DNA of 32,297 nucleotides from Butyriboletus loyo (Eukaryota; Basidiomycota; Agaricomycetes; Boletales; Boletaceae): positions 1 to 32,297 of the forward strand of contig JBBPSI010000264.1 in assembly GCA_038093515.1 (NCBI GenBank), written 5' to 3'. Positions 10,343 through 21,137 of the stretch are shown piece by piece. The first letter of the stretch is position 1. Each line of letters opens with the position of its first letter. The translations under genes and the position numbers were made by a program. A model generated the notes under the pieces. That model saw nothing but the letters and a program-made list of their open reading frames with translations. It ran no database searches and had not been told where the DNA came from.

Positions 10343-11631
10343 ATGTTCCATTTCCACTTTAACTTTGAAGACGATATCGACGAGGCCACGCTTGCAGAAG
10401 GCGTGCCTCCCACTGATGAAGCGCAGGACGTTGCTTCAACCTCGCAGCGAACTGGAGAACTATTTTCCGAGATTGATCTCGATTCACTGGTACGGACAAC
10501 GTACTCCCCTCATCCTTGCATGCACCCTCACTCTCATGGATCAAGTCTAGCTGGAAGCATTGCCGACCCAAATATCCTACTCCTTCATATCTACTCCCTC
10601 ACCCGATGGTCACAGTCCCGACCTCAAGTTCGCACGCCGAGACTTGTTTGATGCGCGGTTTCAGCTCATCTCCGACGAGACTGATGATCCAGAACTTGAA
10701 TCTGTGGGTCCAGCGTCCAAATCCGACACCAACTTCGCATCAGCGCTTCAATTTATCGACAATCCTTCCGATCTCGTCCCTCTAGTTTATGAGGGCGGCT
10801 TGAAAACATGGGAATGTAGCCTTGATCTAGCTAGTTGTCTCAGACGCGACGGTTACGCCGCAAACGCCAAGGGCCGACGCGTGTTGGAGGTAGATTTTTC
10901 ATATCGTACATGACTGCCTCTTTTACATCGTTGACCCGATTAATCTATACAGCTGGGGTGCGGCACGGCGATTCCGACGCTTTGTATTCTTCAGGAAATG
11001 TTTTCGTCGCCACCAGCCGGTGACACCGAAACACACATTCACCTGCAAGATTACAATGCCTCCGTCCTGCAACTGGTGACCACGCCGAACGTCGTTCTCG
11101 CTTGGTGTAAGTGACCTCTGTCTCCATGGCGCGAGCTTGCATGAACATTTCACCCCCCATGGCCCTCTAGATACCTCACCGGCGGCAGATGTCTACCGTA
11201 TCTCGGAAGCCAACGCATCCGAGGACGTCAACTCGGAGTTACACATTACGCCCCAACTGCTCCACGCGTTCAAAACATCGTTACATGATCACGGAGTTCG
11301 CCTACGCTTCTTTTCCGGTTCATGGGACACTTTCGATCTGCGTCAGACAGGTGGACCCTATCACCTCGTCCTCACGTCCGAAACGATATATCATCCAAAC
11401 AGTCTCCCGAGTCTGGTCCGTGTCATGCGAGATGCGCGCTCCGAGGGACACGAATATCTTTGTCTGGTTGCCGGGAAGACGGTATATTTCGGTGTCGGAG
11501 GCGGTGTCGTGGAGTTCGTTCGGTGTGTAGAGTCGATCGCGGATGAACGGGGGGGTGGGGGTCAGGTAGAGACGATCTGGGAAAAGTCTACAGGCGTCAG
11601 TAGGACAGTGATGCGCGTTCGGTGGACATGA
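10343..11631 (+). CDS. HPM1: Protein-histidine N-methyltransferase (HPM1/METTL18-like)
   Basis: Exons 10343-10489, 10551-10889, 10953-11106 and 11171-11631 join in phase to give 366 residues. Hpm1 (METTL18 in animals) methylates one histidine of ribosomal protein uL3 using S-adenosylmethionine. Landmarks: an acidic N-terminus, LPTQISYSF (about 52-60), the signature YEGGLKTWECS (129-139), SAM motif I LELGCGTAIPTL (about 161-172), the motif HLQDYN, and LVLTSETIY (about 279-287) followed by a strand with GKTVYFGVGGGV typical of the C-terminus. All three introns are short (61, 63 and 64 nt); the last splits a tyrosine codon at a GTAAGT donor. Length and motif order fit the fungal family. A lineage-specific Gly-rich insert lies near the end. 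The upstream 170 bp is AT-rich and may carry the promoter. Confidence 0.93.
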
Positions 11632-11924
11632 GACCAGCACAAGAGAGGAACAAACGTGTACGAACAACCAAAAAAGACATGCCGCAACTCTTTCGAGTCT
11701 GTCAAACAAAAGGAAGCCTAATAACAGTGGTTTGCACATGTACAGGAATCGATTACAACTCGAGGCTGTACAGGACCAAGTGCGTTTGGCGTTCCGAGAG
11801 GGGGGATGAGTACAAACAATTAAACCTATTGTCTACACTTTGAAGTCCCGAATGAGAGGAGACTTGTGTTACAAGATGCATGAGTCGGCAGTCCTTTACC
11901 CTACGATCAAGGTGAGACGGAATA

Positions 11925-12678
11925 TTGATGTTGTGGGTGGTCATCAAAATCCACGATCCTCGCTCGCTAGACAAGAGGATCGCCAAGATCCCTTCACACC
12001 CATCGTACTCATGGAGCTTCGCCATCAAACAGGCAGCTGTAATCACGATGCGCTTGCCCTCAGAACTCGAAACTAAACTCCCCAACCAAGAACTGGTGAA
12101 CATAATTTACTCCGACGAGCCCGAAGATCTGAGTGGAACCACCAGACGAACGCGCCATTCAACCGCCTGCTCTTGTTCTCGAATATATACCCTCCGTCAA
12201 CCTTTGCGACGTCTCTTCTGCCGCCAGTCTCGCTTTCTACAGGTAGGTGATTTCAGCCATCGGGAGCTTCCCTTTGTACGGCGCTGTTCACAACGACATC
12301 ACCTTGACCATTATACATCTCACACACCCTGAACAGCCCATGAGGGCTGTTGTGATGGACTTTGGGTGTGGTCTGATCCGAGGGATGGTTCCTGACGGGG
12401 AGTACTCCACAGCGCTTGGTGCATCAGATGTGGGCCAGACGGCTATTGGAGGGCAAGCAGCCATCCGAAAATGGGCCCCCCGTCTGAGCAGGCTTAGGTG
12501 GTTTCATTTCTCTGTGGTCGCCCACGAAGTTGAAAGGTCGTTCGTTGCAGGGAAAATGGGCATTGGGATGTCACAATGCACGAAAGCACTGCTTTCTTTG
12601 AATCCTGAACGTGAACGACCGGACTTGAAACCTTTTGAAGGCTATCCAGTGGACAAGGTTTCCGAGTTGACTCGTTGA
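11925..12678 (+). pseudogene. Decayed protein-kinase-like gene fragment
   Basis: Translated pieces lie in two frames. The first (about 11925-12130) contains VIKIHDPRSLDKRI and ELVNIIYSDEPEDLSG. After a frame change near 12130, the next frame reads PPALVLEYIPSVNLCDVSS up to LAFYR, followed by an in-frame TAG at 12244-12246. It then continues in the same frame with GSFPLYGAVHNDITL and RAVVMDFGCGLIRG. The HND and DFG-like pair resemble the catalytic loop and metal-binding motif of kinase-like proteins common in large fungal families. The loop asparagine expected after HND is not conserved (TIIHL follows). The part after DFG quickly loses any resemblance. With a frameshift, a stop and no start codon, I read this as a pseudogene. 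A rescuing intron at the TAG would have to be only 14 nt (GTAGG..CAG), too short. Confidence 0.65.
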
Positions 12679-13221
12679 CCAAACATGTCCATCGAAAACA
12701 TTGTCATGTCATAAGAACAATGACCCCGAAACTAGAATAAGATTCATCAGTAGCACGAGTACAGATATCACACAATCATAGCAACGATCTTTTTCTCGAG
12801 TACGGCCTATAATAAAGTTGTCGTTGTTCGTATGGGCAGACAAGTTCCACCGTCCCAGTCATGTGTGATGTTTACATACAGTACATCTTCCGATACTATA
12901 CTGATCGGGCAGTGTGTACTAACCTCTGAATCCCGCCGCATCTGTAACCCCGTCGGCGTGTGGCGTGTCTGGCCTCGAGGTCCCCAGCCTGAAGGTGTTG
13001 CGTCTGTGCTTACCGGATTACTGTGAATAGTACAGTCCGAGATCGCCTCTCCCATATACGCCAAATATCAAGATGGCATCCTCGTGGAGTCTCTTTGCCT
13101 TCCTGGGTGGACCAGTGAACGGGAGGAAACTGCCCTTCGCTCCCCAAACGTTTTTGGGACCGGTTCGTCGCGGATTTAAAAAAAAAGGGAAGAGGAGTAT
13201 TCCAAAGGTCGAAAAAAAGTG
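12679..13221. other. Spacer between pseudogene and tRNA gene
   Basis: No gene seen apart from the tRNA terminator at the right end. Short open frames on both strands (for example 12832-13026) have no recognisable features. Confidence 0.4.
13212..13218 (-). terminator. RNA polymerase III terminator of tRNA-Ala
   Basis: A run of seven T on the minus strand begins 3 nt after the discriminator base of the tRNA gene, as expected for Pol III termination. Confidence 0.85.
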
Positions 13222-13306
13222 TGGACAAATCCGGACTCGAACCGGAGACCCCCCGCACTTCAGCACCATGCTAAGCGGATGTGATAACCAGCTACACCAT
13301 ATGCCC
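13222..13306 (-). tRNA. tRNA-Ala (anticodon AGC), with an 11-nt intron
   Basis: The 85-nt gene reads on the minus strand from GGGCATA to TTTGTCC plus discriminator A. The acceptor stem has a G3:U70 wobble pair, the main identity element of tRNA-Ala, and one T-T mismatch. The A box (TGGTGTAGCTGG) and B box (GGTTCGAGTCC) fit their consensus. The T stem TCCGG/CCGGA is perfect. The anticodon stem TCCGC pairs with GCGGG, with loop TTAGCA + T holding anticodon AGC. The 11-nt intron TGGTGCTGAAG sits one base 3' of the anticodon, the standard nuclear position. No CCA is encoded. It lies about 175 bp downstream of the CFT1 stop codon on the same strand. Confidence 0.93.
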
Positions 13307-13480
13307 TACACCCAAGTCTTCGATAAATTGTAAACACATCGGTTTCATTCTCAATGGATATCTTTCAGACCTTTTTTCCATTAGATGAAAATACTACAGA
13401 TACAACTCGTCGGAATCTCAGCACCGCATCTCTCGAGTCTCAGCGCACCCTGTGAGCGCCAACACAGAGAAAGACAAAGT

Positions 13481-16400
13481 TTACCAAGGGACAGCAAGCA
13501 AACTCCAATCTCGCAACACGGCAATCCTCTCCGTCCCGATTTGCCGCGTCATCTCCTGCTGTCCCTGTATACCCAGCTCCTCAAACACCTCGAGCAATTG
13601 GCCGTCTAAAACACTTTTTGGCAATGGCTTAGAAATGGTGTCGTTGCGAACAATCCTAGTCCCAGGGTAGAGGGTGAATGATGGGTTTACGCGCGAAAAA
13701 AAAAGATGGGGCTCACCGGTATGCCTTGGGATTGAGACCCGCGACGTGCTGGACGTTGCGTAACAGTTGACCTTGGAGGAGATGTAATCGTTTGCAAGCG
13801 TTTTCGTCGACAGGCGTCAGAGCGGACAACGAGCCGTCCGTGAAACCTGGAAGCATGAAAAAGGTCATGGGTGACCAGCAAGTAAGAGTCCGACGGGAGC
13901 ATACCAGAGATGAGCTTCGCCTGCGGAATTTCATTGTCCTCTTTCGTTCGCCGCGCTATCGTGCGGGACGCTCGACACTCCTTGCGGCAGTGGAACTCGG
14001 TGTGACACATGAGATGTTGACCACCTCTCGAATCAGGATCTAAATCAAGCATCAAAGATCAAGAATTAGACGTCAAAATCATTCAATCGAAGTCAAGGGA
14101 GAGCCATACCACTCGGGTCGTAAGTGAGCATACGCATTATGCCCTCTTCGTCGTTGAGAACGATCGACAGTTCGTCGTTCGTAAAGAAAAAGTCGACGTT
14201 GGTCGCGTATGTCCGCCGAATGTCCTTGGCCAGGATCACAAGTTTGTATGGATCCTCCTAGAGTCAAAATTCACGCTCTGTGCTGCTCGTCGAGATTAGA
14301 ACGAGAATGTATATACCTGGAAAGCGACAAGCCAGACGCTCTTAATCGCATCCCCAACCAACAATAGGTTTTTGAGCACTCGCAGGCTGGTGACATAGAC
14401 CCCGACGTCCAAGAACGCGACACCCACGAGGCGCTCGTCAAGATCAAAGGCCCTGACGAATATCTAAAGGGTTCACGTGAACTCAAGTCACGATTCGTTT
14501 AGTATGTTCTCCACTCCACCTTTTGTCCCATGGATGATACCAAGTAGCCATTGATTCCGCAGAGCGCGGTCACGGGCCCCTTGGAGTCATCACGAACGCG
14601 TAGTTTCACTTTATACCATCGTTGAATATTGGACATTGGATCGGGTACTACTTCAACAACTTCGAAGATATAGGTCTTGGAAAAAAGGGCAATTCTAAAC
14701 AAAGGGGATTGCGACGGGATTCATATTACTCACTGCACCTTTGACAGCCAGATCCTCACCACGGTCGATGGTCGTTCCAACAGCAATGAAATCTCTGTTC
14801 CCAGATTCCGTGCTCAGCGTCTCCAACGTCACGCATTCCAGAGCATTCACATATTCATTGGGGGCGAATTCATATCTATGAACAAGTCAGACGGTCACTT
14901 CCATATAAACAGAGGTGACCCACCCGTCAATGGTTATCCAATTGTCGGGGGAGATAAGCTCCAACGTCGAACAGTCACACTGCGGGGATGAAACACCTGC
15001 ATCTACGCCTCTGTAGCTCTCACCCACACGGATCTCAAACGACACACTCACCATCCGGCTCCCACAGAATGTTGTTGTCCTCGTCATACGAGGCGAACCG
15101 CGCTTGCAATGTGGACGCAGCCACGATCAACGACGCTGACGGCTCGAAGACGACGTTAGAATAAGGCCGAGACCGCGGAAGCGAACGTTTCGGCAGTGAG
15201 GTGTCCAATTCGATGTCAGGGACCCATTCTAGAAGACTAGGGCCCTACAAACAAACAATTTAACTTAACGCCTCGGTGAAAACCAACGCCACCTCATTTA
15301 CCTCGTCAGAGTATACCAAAAACTCCGCCTTTGACTCCCACAGCGAGCACGCTGTAAAGGCGTGCACGACCGCATGTCCACTTGGGAACAGCTTGAGGCC
15401 ACCCTTATCCGTGCGTATTATCCAGCTTGGTCTATCACCAGTAAAGAAGACCCCGGTCAGCGTATGACCTCCATTGACGTTCAAGGATGTTGTAGGAAAA
15501 GTGACGAATGGGACGAATGTACGTGATATCCGCTTTTGTTCCGCAAGTACAGTTTTTTCTGCTTCTTCTTGTCTGGACAACTCAAATGTCCGAGTCAAGA
15601 CTTTTGTGAAGACGACTTTCAAAAAGGTGGAACGCTCGCCGGACGGAGGCGTAGACGAGGAAATGGAATGCACTTCGTAAATCGCCAAGTGTCCGCAACG
15701 CATGAATACCTGTAAGGTCTATTAGATGATAAAACCGGTGGTAAGGGCGACAGGCATACAAAAAGATGGGGAGTTGGATCCGACTCTCCCAGGGGCGCAA
15801 TGAGAATCTGTTCAATATCAAGGTCATGCGGCTTGCGTGGGGGATCTTGGGCAAGAGACAGCGCAGGTGGATCGAATGTGTCATTCAGCACTGGCTCAAG
15901 CGTACTGATGGCCACACTCGAAAAGACAAGTGTCAGCTTCGGGAGGGACCATATCTGATCAAGAAGTGTCATGGACTTTTTAACTCCAAGGTAGACGAAC
16001 GAACAAACCTCCATGACCCCCTGGGGCCGGATAAGCACCAGCCATTGGCTGGTATGTCCTGTAGTAACCGCGGCCTGAAGAGTCGACGTAATATTCTTAT
16101 CAGCACTGGTAGAAGCGGCGGCAGTGCCATCGGTCGTCGTCATTTCGAAAACGTCCGATGTATCTATGTGGAAACATCCTGCCAGGTACCGAGATGACTG
16201 GTTGGAACACCATTAGTACCCTGTCTATGACACAAGACATCATCACACATTACCTTCTCACCCATCGGCGACATGTCTTTTCTTCTTATCTTGCCCCGCT
16301 CGGTCTCGCCGATGAACAAGCCGATGGTTTCGTCCTCCCGGAGAATCAACACAAAGGGATCGCATATGCTACATGCCTTGATTCTTGCACGAGGCATGTT

Positions 16401-19076
16401 CCCATCCATGTCTTTGATGATCTGTCTCTCGGTACCATCTGCTCGTCACGAATCAAACGACACAAATGCATTCAGACAACAAGGATACACACCCGGTTCG
16501 AGGACGCGTATAGCGTTCGTCATCACATGCAAGATAGCTGTACGCTGAAAGAACGGTCCAGCACTGACCGTAGTCCCCGGTATACGAGTCGGAATAGCCA
16601 AATCCGTCTTAGCAGCCCTGGTCGCAATCTAAGCCATTGCCATTTCTAGATCAGTTCGAAGCTGGAGCTGGATGGAGCAACTCACGCGAGATACCCCAGG
16701 AGATGGATTGGCGTCCGTACTAATAACGATCGTATCGTCCTCCCCGGCATATAATCCACCACTGTTTTTTTCATATGATGTGCCATTTACTCTGTGAGAC
16801 TGCCGAACCGGGATAGACCAGATCCCACGTGCGCCACCCAGAACGTGGAGTTTGCGTTTAGTACGAACAGGAAGGTCACGCTGGGCACCGATAATGATTA
16901 GCAGGGAAATGGTTCAAGAATGGAGTATTTTGGCGTACTTGGAAAAGAGTAAAACCCCCTAGATGGCCACTCCCTGTGGCAACCACGAGTTCGGGAACGT
17001 ATCGTTCCTATCAACATCGAGGACGACCGACCATCAAATAAATAACAAGTACGCCGAGGAATTAATCGCCAAATGTATACGAATACCCAGATCAGAGACG
17101 TAAGTATATGCGCGCCATAAGAGACAGGATGAAGATATGACACACCCCTAGTTTTGACAGCGAGAATGTCATATCTGCGATCGGCCCGTAGGCAGGAAGC
17201 GAGTCGCACAACGAAAGATGGATCACAGAACGTGTCCGCGAGGGGTGTCCCCCAGGAGCTACGCCATTCGCGGCGGTTTTGGTCATAGCCTTTGACTCCC
17301 CATATAAATCTTTCAGAGGGTCCGGCGTCAGTGATGTGATATCCAGACGCCTTCTCATGTTAGCTCACCATCATCATCGAAATCATCGATATCCATCGCG
17401 TTTTTGGTATCCACTACAGCGGTCGGTGCTGCACTTGTATCCTCAGCTTCACCATCCTCCACTTCTTCCTCGACCCTCACTGCTCTCAACAACACCGACG
17501 GTCCGACTGTGCTTCCTACGAACAACATCCCCCCGTCCAGTTGCCTCGCTACCATAGGAATCGTCGTCTGCGCAAGGGCTGGAGACAGAACCAGTTTCGA
17601 CACCGTCCGTCCGTCGGAGATGATTTCTACAGGGTGGACCATCCCATCCTTCCTGATCACGAAGAACGTCCTCTCATCTGCAAACACTAGCCTGCTTCCT
17701 TCTAGGACTAGATCTAAGTCTTTGCCAAGCGGAAGGGAGGGGATGTCGCTAACACGCGCAGACCATCCATTGACGGGGAGTGAGACCCGTCGGGCAGCTT
17801 GTTCGACATAGATGAGTGAATTAGCGGTAAGGATAACAACACCCCCAATAGACTGTGCGCAGGGAAGGAGAGAGAGACAATCATACGGGAGATTGTCCAC
17901 AGTGGTAATGATGGGATATGTGTGACTGAGGAGATCGAGAGTGAAAATGTATAAACGACCTGTGTCGCGGTATTCCTTTAGGCGGCTAGAATCGAGGGTC
18001 AAGATACAGAGTGTGAGTGGGTGTAAATTGTTATGGATGTAAGATCATAGAGCTTACCCTGCCCAGGTTTTTTCAGATTGGCAAAGCACGGCAATGGTGG
18101 GATTGTGGTACCCTGGCAAAAACACAAAATCGATGACATTGCGCAAGTTCGGGTCAACATCCGCAACCAAATCTAAGACGAAAGAGGGAGAATAGGGTAC
18201 TTCTCTAAGGGATTGTGAGCTTCGGTATTGATTAGATGGATCTGTGAATACCTTGCGAGGCTTTGGTCTTGTTCCATGACATCAAGTTCAGCTTGCGTTT
18301 GGTAGAAGGGAAGGATCGCAAGAGAATCTTTAGGGAGGGAGAGAGCAGCACAGCGGGATAAAGGGTCTGCACGGAGTTCTGCACGGAAAAGGTGACTGTC
18401 AAGAACTGCCTGTTGAAAGAAGTTGAAAGAATATGTCTCGCCCAAGATGTGATGCATACCATTTGAGGACAACGCTCGTAGGTGTGGATAGACACCGTGA
18501 CGAGGTCATAGATAGCGTCGGACCATTCTAGCAACGCAATCTATGGGCGGATTAGGAACGACTAGTGAGAAGAGAATGGAGCGTACCTTTGCATCCCTGA
18601 AGGATACTAGAAGACGGTCGAGCTTGTCGTCACTGGACGTCATTGTGCGGACTTTGTCTATTCCCGTGACGGTTCCATGTAGCGTATGTTCACGAAGGAG
18701 ATGGAAGCGCAACGTAGTTGCGGTCTTTTGGTTCACATTCGACTAACTCGCCTTTGAGAGCGTTTCTCGAGAATGAATTACACTGAGCACTCACTTTTAC
18801 CGCACCCACGTTGACCCAGCCTTCGCCAGACTGGTCCATCTCGACCTCACCCTCTACAGCCTCTGTTCCCTTCCGCACGTGGGCACGCTTGTCACGTTCG
18901 CTCTCAACATGGTCGGAAAATGGCAAAGGTTGTTCGCGGATGCCATAAACACGAAGGAGGTTCGATTTCGCAGTGACGATGTTCACGAGGGTGGACGACG
19001 CCGACGGGGTAAGAGTGAGGGCGACCGCGAATTCCACACCACTTGGAGAAAGAATGTCATGTCTAAGAGCATGCAT
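13481..19076 (-). CDS. CFT1: Cleavage and polyadenylation specificity factor large subunit (CPSF1/Cft1)
   Basis: Twenty-three exons join in phase to 1426 residues, close to the family's usual 1400-1450. In transcript order: 19076-18795, 18742-18587, 18540-18460, 18409-18252, 18204-18058, 17985-17369, 17309-17146, 17007-16939, 16880-16686, 16628-16493, 16438-16254, 16197-16009, 15954-15760, 15709-15302, 15244-15052, 14996-14924, 14875-14734, 14675-14520, 14463-14317, 14257-14110, 14039-13905, 13846-13717, 13655-13481. Cft1 is the beta-propeller scaffold of the nuclear complex that recognises AAUAAA-type signals and cleaves pre-mRNA. N-terminal propellers show LSPSGVEFAVALTLTP, VPYSPSFVLDLV, GRLYIFTLDLL and SIGGVVIL; an acidic linker ends near residue 481. 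Then come CDSLPAYGPIADMTF, VPELVVATGSGHLGGFTLFQ and IATRAAKTDLAIPTRIPGTT. The C-terminal CPSF_A-type domain (about 1040-1390) has NWITIDGYEFAPNEYVN, TYIFEVVEVVPDP, VLKNLLLVGDAIKSVW and NPKAYR, then KSVLDGQLL. Introns are 46-152 nt, mostly near 55. Some weak acceptors (for example CCAAG before 14675) were chosen to keep phase and homology. Confidence 0.95.
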
Positions 19077-19160
19077 AACAACCGCTTTTGCTGTATTTTT
19101 TTGCTCCTCCCAAGCAGTACACTTGTTGCAAGCTGCCGTGAGCTGAACAACCTCCAGTTT

Positions 19161-19192
19161 CGTGACAACCCGTCACGCTGTAACGTGTCACG
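19161..19192. promoter_or_regulatory. Cluster of three CGTGAC/GTCACG motifs upstream of CFT1
   Basis: CGTGAC at 19161-19166, GTCACG at 19172-19177 and GTCACG at 19187-19192, all 85-116 bp upstream of the CFT1 start codon. The first two form an inverted repeat. A similar cluster occurs upstream of the aminopeptidase gene. Confidence 0.4.
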
Positions 19193-19408
19193 CCACCACC
19201 CCTGACTCTATGTTGAACCTGAACGGTGAGCGCAGCCATCATCATTCCGCTGTGAGTGAACCGTTGGCTAATTAAAGTTCCAATCCTTTAAAGGCTGATC
19301 GCGAACACCGGCCCCCTTTTATTGTGAGCATTTCCTTCTCTTTGAAAGGTCACCTCGAGGGTACCCTCTCAGCTATCTCTTCGTGTTTCTCATCGCACCA
19401 CTAACACT

Positions 19409-19430
19409 TCGAATTTCAATTCAAATTCGA
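19409..19430. repeat. Perfect inverted repeat (8-bp arms, 6-nt spacer)
   Basis: TCGAATTT and AAATTCGA flank CAATTC, about 330 bp upstream of the CFT1 start and within the presumed 5' region of the + gene. It could be a dimeric protein-binding site; the function is unknown. Confidence 0.45.
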
Positions 19431-21137
19431 GCTTGGAACCCACATCTAGTCCGACTATCGCTCTGTGAATTCTTCTCGATCAAGGTATGCTTCGATTCAA
19501 TCCATGGTGGTACTGGGCGATCACCCTAGCTGCGCATCGCTGTGCCCGTTAGCGTACGTGTCCATTTGTAAGCATTCCCGGACTTTCTCTCTCTCCCACT
19601 CTCCTGTACCGCCCCTCCGACGATATGGATTATCTGATAACAGTGAACGACCCGAATGCAGCCCATGCAGTGCTCAGCTGTGGTCGACGAACTAGGTATT
19701 GATCGGGGGCGGTTTCTAACGCACTTCCCAAGTTCCATCAGTTCGAAATCGTGGCAAGGGCTTGTCAAACACTGCCCCACAATTGAACGGAACCCCCATG
19801 CCACGCTACCGATCTCGGTGGATCTCCAATCGATGCAGACTATTCAGCGACTGGCGCTAGAGAAAAAAAGTTCGTGTAGCACGGTTGACGTAGGCGCAAC
19901 ATGAAATCCTGTTCGCCTTCATGATTGAGGATGTGTATTATGCACCTCATCAATCACCGGCCTTGCGCCAAACGACCGCTCTTTAAGCTCCGCGCAGACG
20001 TTCGATTGGATGCGATATTGCCCGCTGCCTCGCTCTTCCCTCCGTTTGCCTGTTTCGAACGTATTCGCACTTCAGTCACTCCGCCACTGCATGCACGAAT
20101 GTATCCTGCAAGTGAGTGGCAGTCGGCGTACTTCCATTGTGTTCCGAAGGGTTTGTTGTCTGCGCAGCTGTAAGATGAATCTTCGCCGTATACACAAACC
20201 TGTGTTTTGTTTTTAGAGGTGCTCCTGTTCGCCCGTCTGCTACGAGTAATATCGGCGACTCTCTCATCATGAAAGCAGGGATTTTTCGCGGCTCAAGTTA
20301 CCACTTGAGATTGCTCGCAAATCATTGTGTGTCTACTCCGCTCCTCATTTCGCAGTTTGGAAAGATGTCAAGGGCTCGGGTTTGCCACCAACGGTGGACT
20401 TCTATGACGATCGACGCGAACTTCGGTTCCTGATAGGCTAGCCTCTCGGCGCAACTGGCCACCTCCCTCTTAAACCAAACCAAGTGCACACCTACCTTTT
20501 TTTCCTTAATCAGGTTCCTTGCCAACTGCTTCCTGACGTATATCCAACGACACGTTGTCATCCTTTTATGCAGTGTTGCTCGTCGTTACCTGTAAGGCAC
20601 TCAGATTGAGCCCTTCTGGTGGTTCCAAAGTGTTTCTTTCACACCAGGTCCATGGTTTCCCCCGTCGTATACAGGTTGCCGATTCGATATGAAATCGTGC
20701 AACAAGACGCCGGGATAGCAGGGCGGGCGTCTCGCCACTTGCGAGTCAGTGGAAAGGCCAATCCGTAATCAGCCCCGTAATTGAATACATGGCGGTCTCG
20801 TACGGCCACCTTCTCTCGAGTTCTTCGCCCCTAGAGCCACTCGATCCTCATTTTGCTCGCGTAGGGTTCACATCAGAACCATCCTCATGCCCTGCAACCT
20901 GGTTTACTCGTGTTCGCAGCGTGCACCCAATCAGTGGCACGCTAACAGCCCATTTGCCCACTCATCTAATAGCAAACCTCGATTCCCGAAAGCCCCGCGT
21001 GTGTTCCTTTTGCTTCGCACCACTCATACCAGACTCGCTCCCTCCGTGGTCCTTATCCTTTCGTTCTTATAAGTACTCCCCTCGAGTCCGCACTTATATG
21101 CCAGCCCCATTCTGCTAGGTCAGATCGAGGACGAATC

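Larger units (their letters stand above)
19077..21137. other. 2.06-kb gene-free region between divergent genes
   Basis: This separates the start of CFT1 (-) from the start of the proline-rich gene at 21138 (+). I found no coding frame I can support; several short ATG frames on the + strand (for example 19465-19695, 19925-20173, 20789-21118) would act as upstream ORFs if transcribed. It holds the CFT1 promoter and probably a long, perhaps spliced, leader for the + gene. A TATA-like TATAAG lies at 21069-21074, about 65 bp before the ATG. Confidence 0.45.

Noticed and set aside
11320..11739. 139-codon minus-strand frame
   Set aside because: It is antisense to the last HPM1 exon, whose family identity is strong.
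12244..12257. Possible 14-nt intron (GTAGG..CAG) that would remove the TAG in the kinase-like fragment
   Set aside because: Far below the minimum intron length seen here (about 44 nt), and it would break the frame.
17008..17145. 138-nt intron of CFT1 examined for a hidden exon
   Set aside because: The flanking exons already join SKLG to ERYVPELVV in phase, and no internal AG..GT segment adds family-like sequence.
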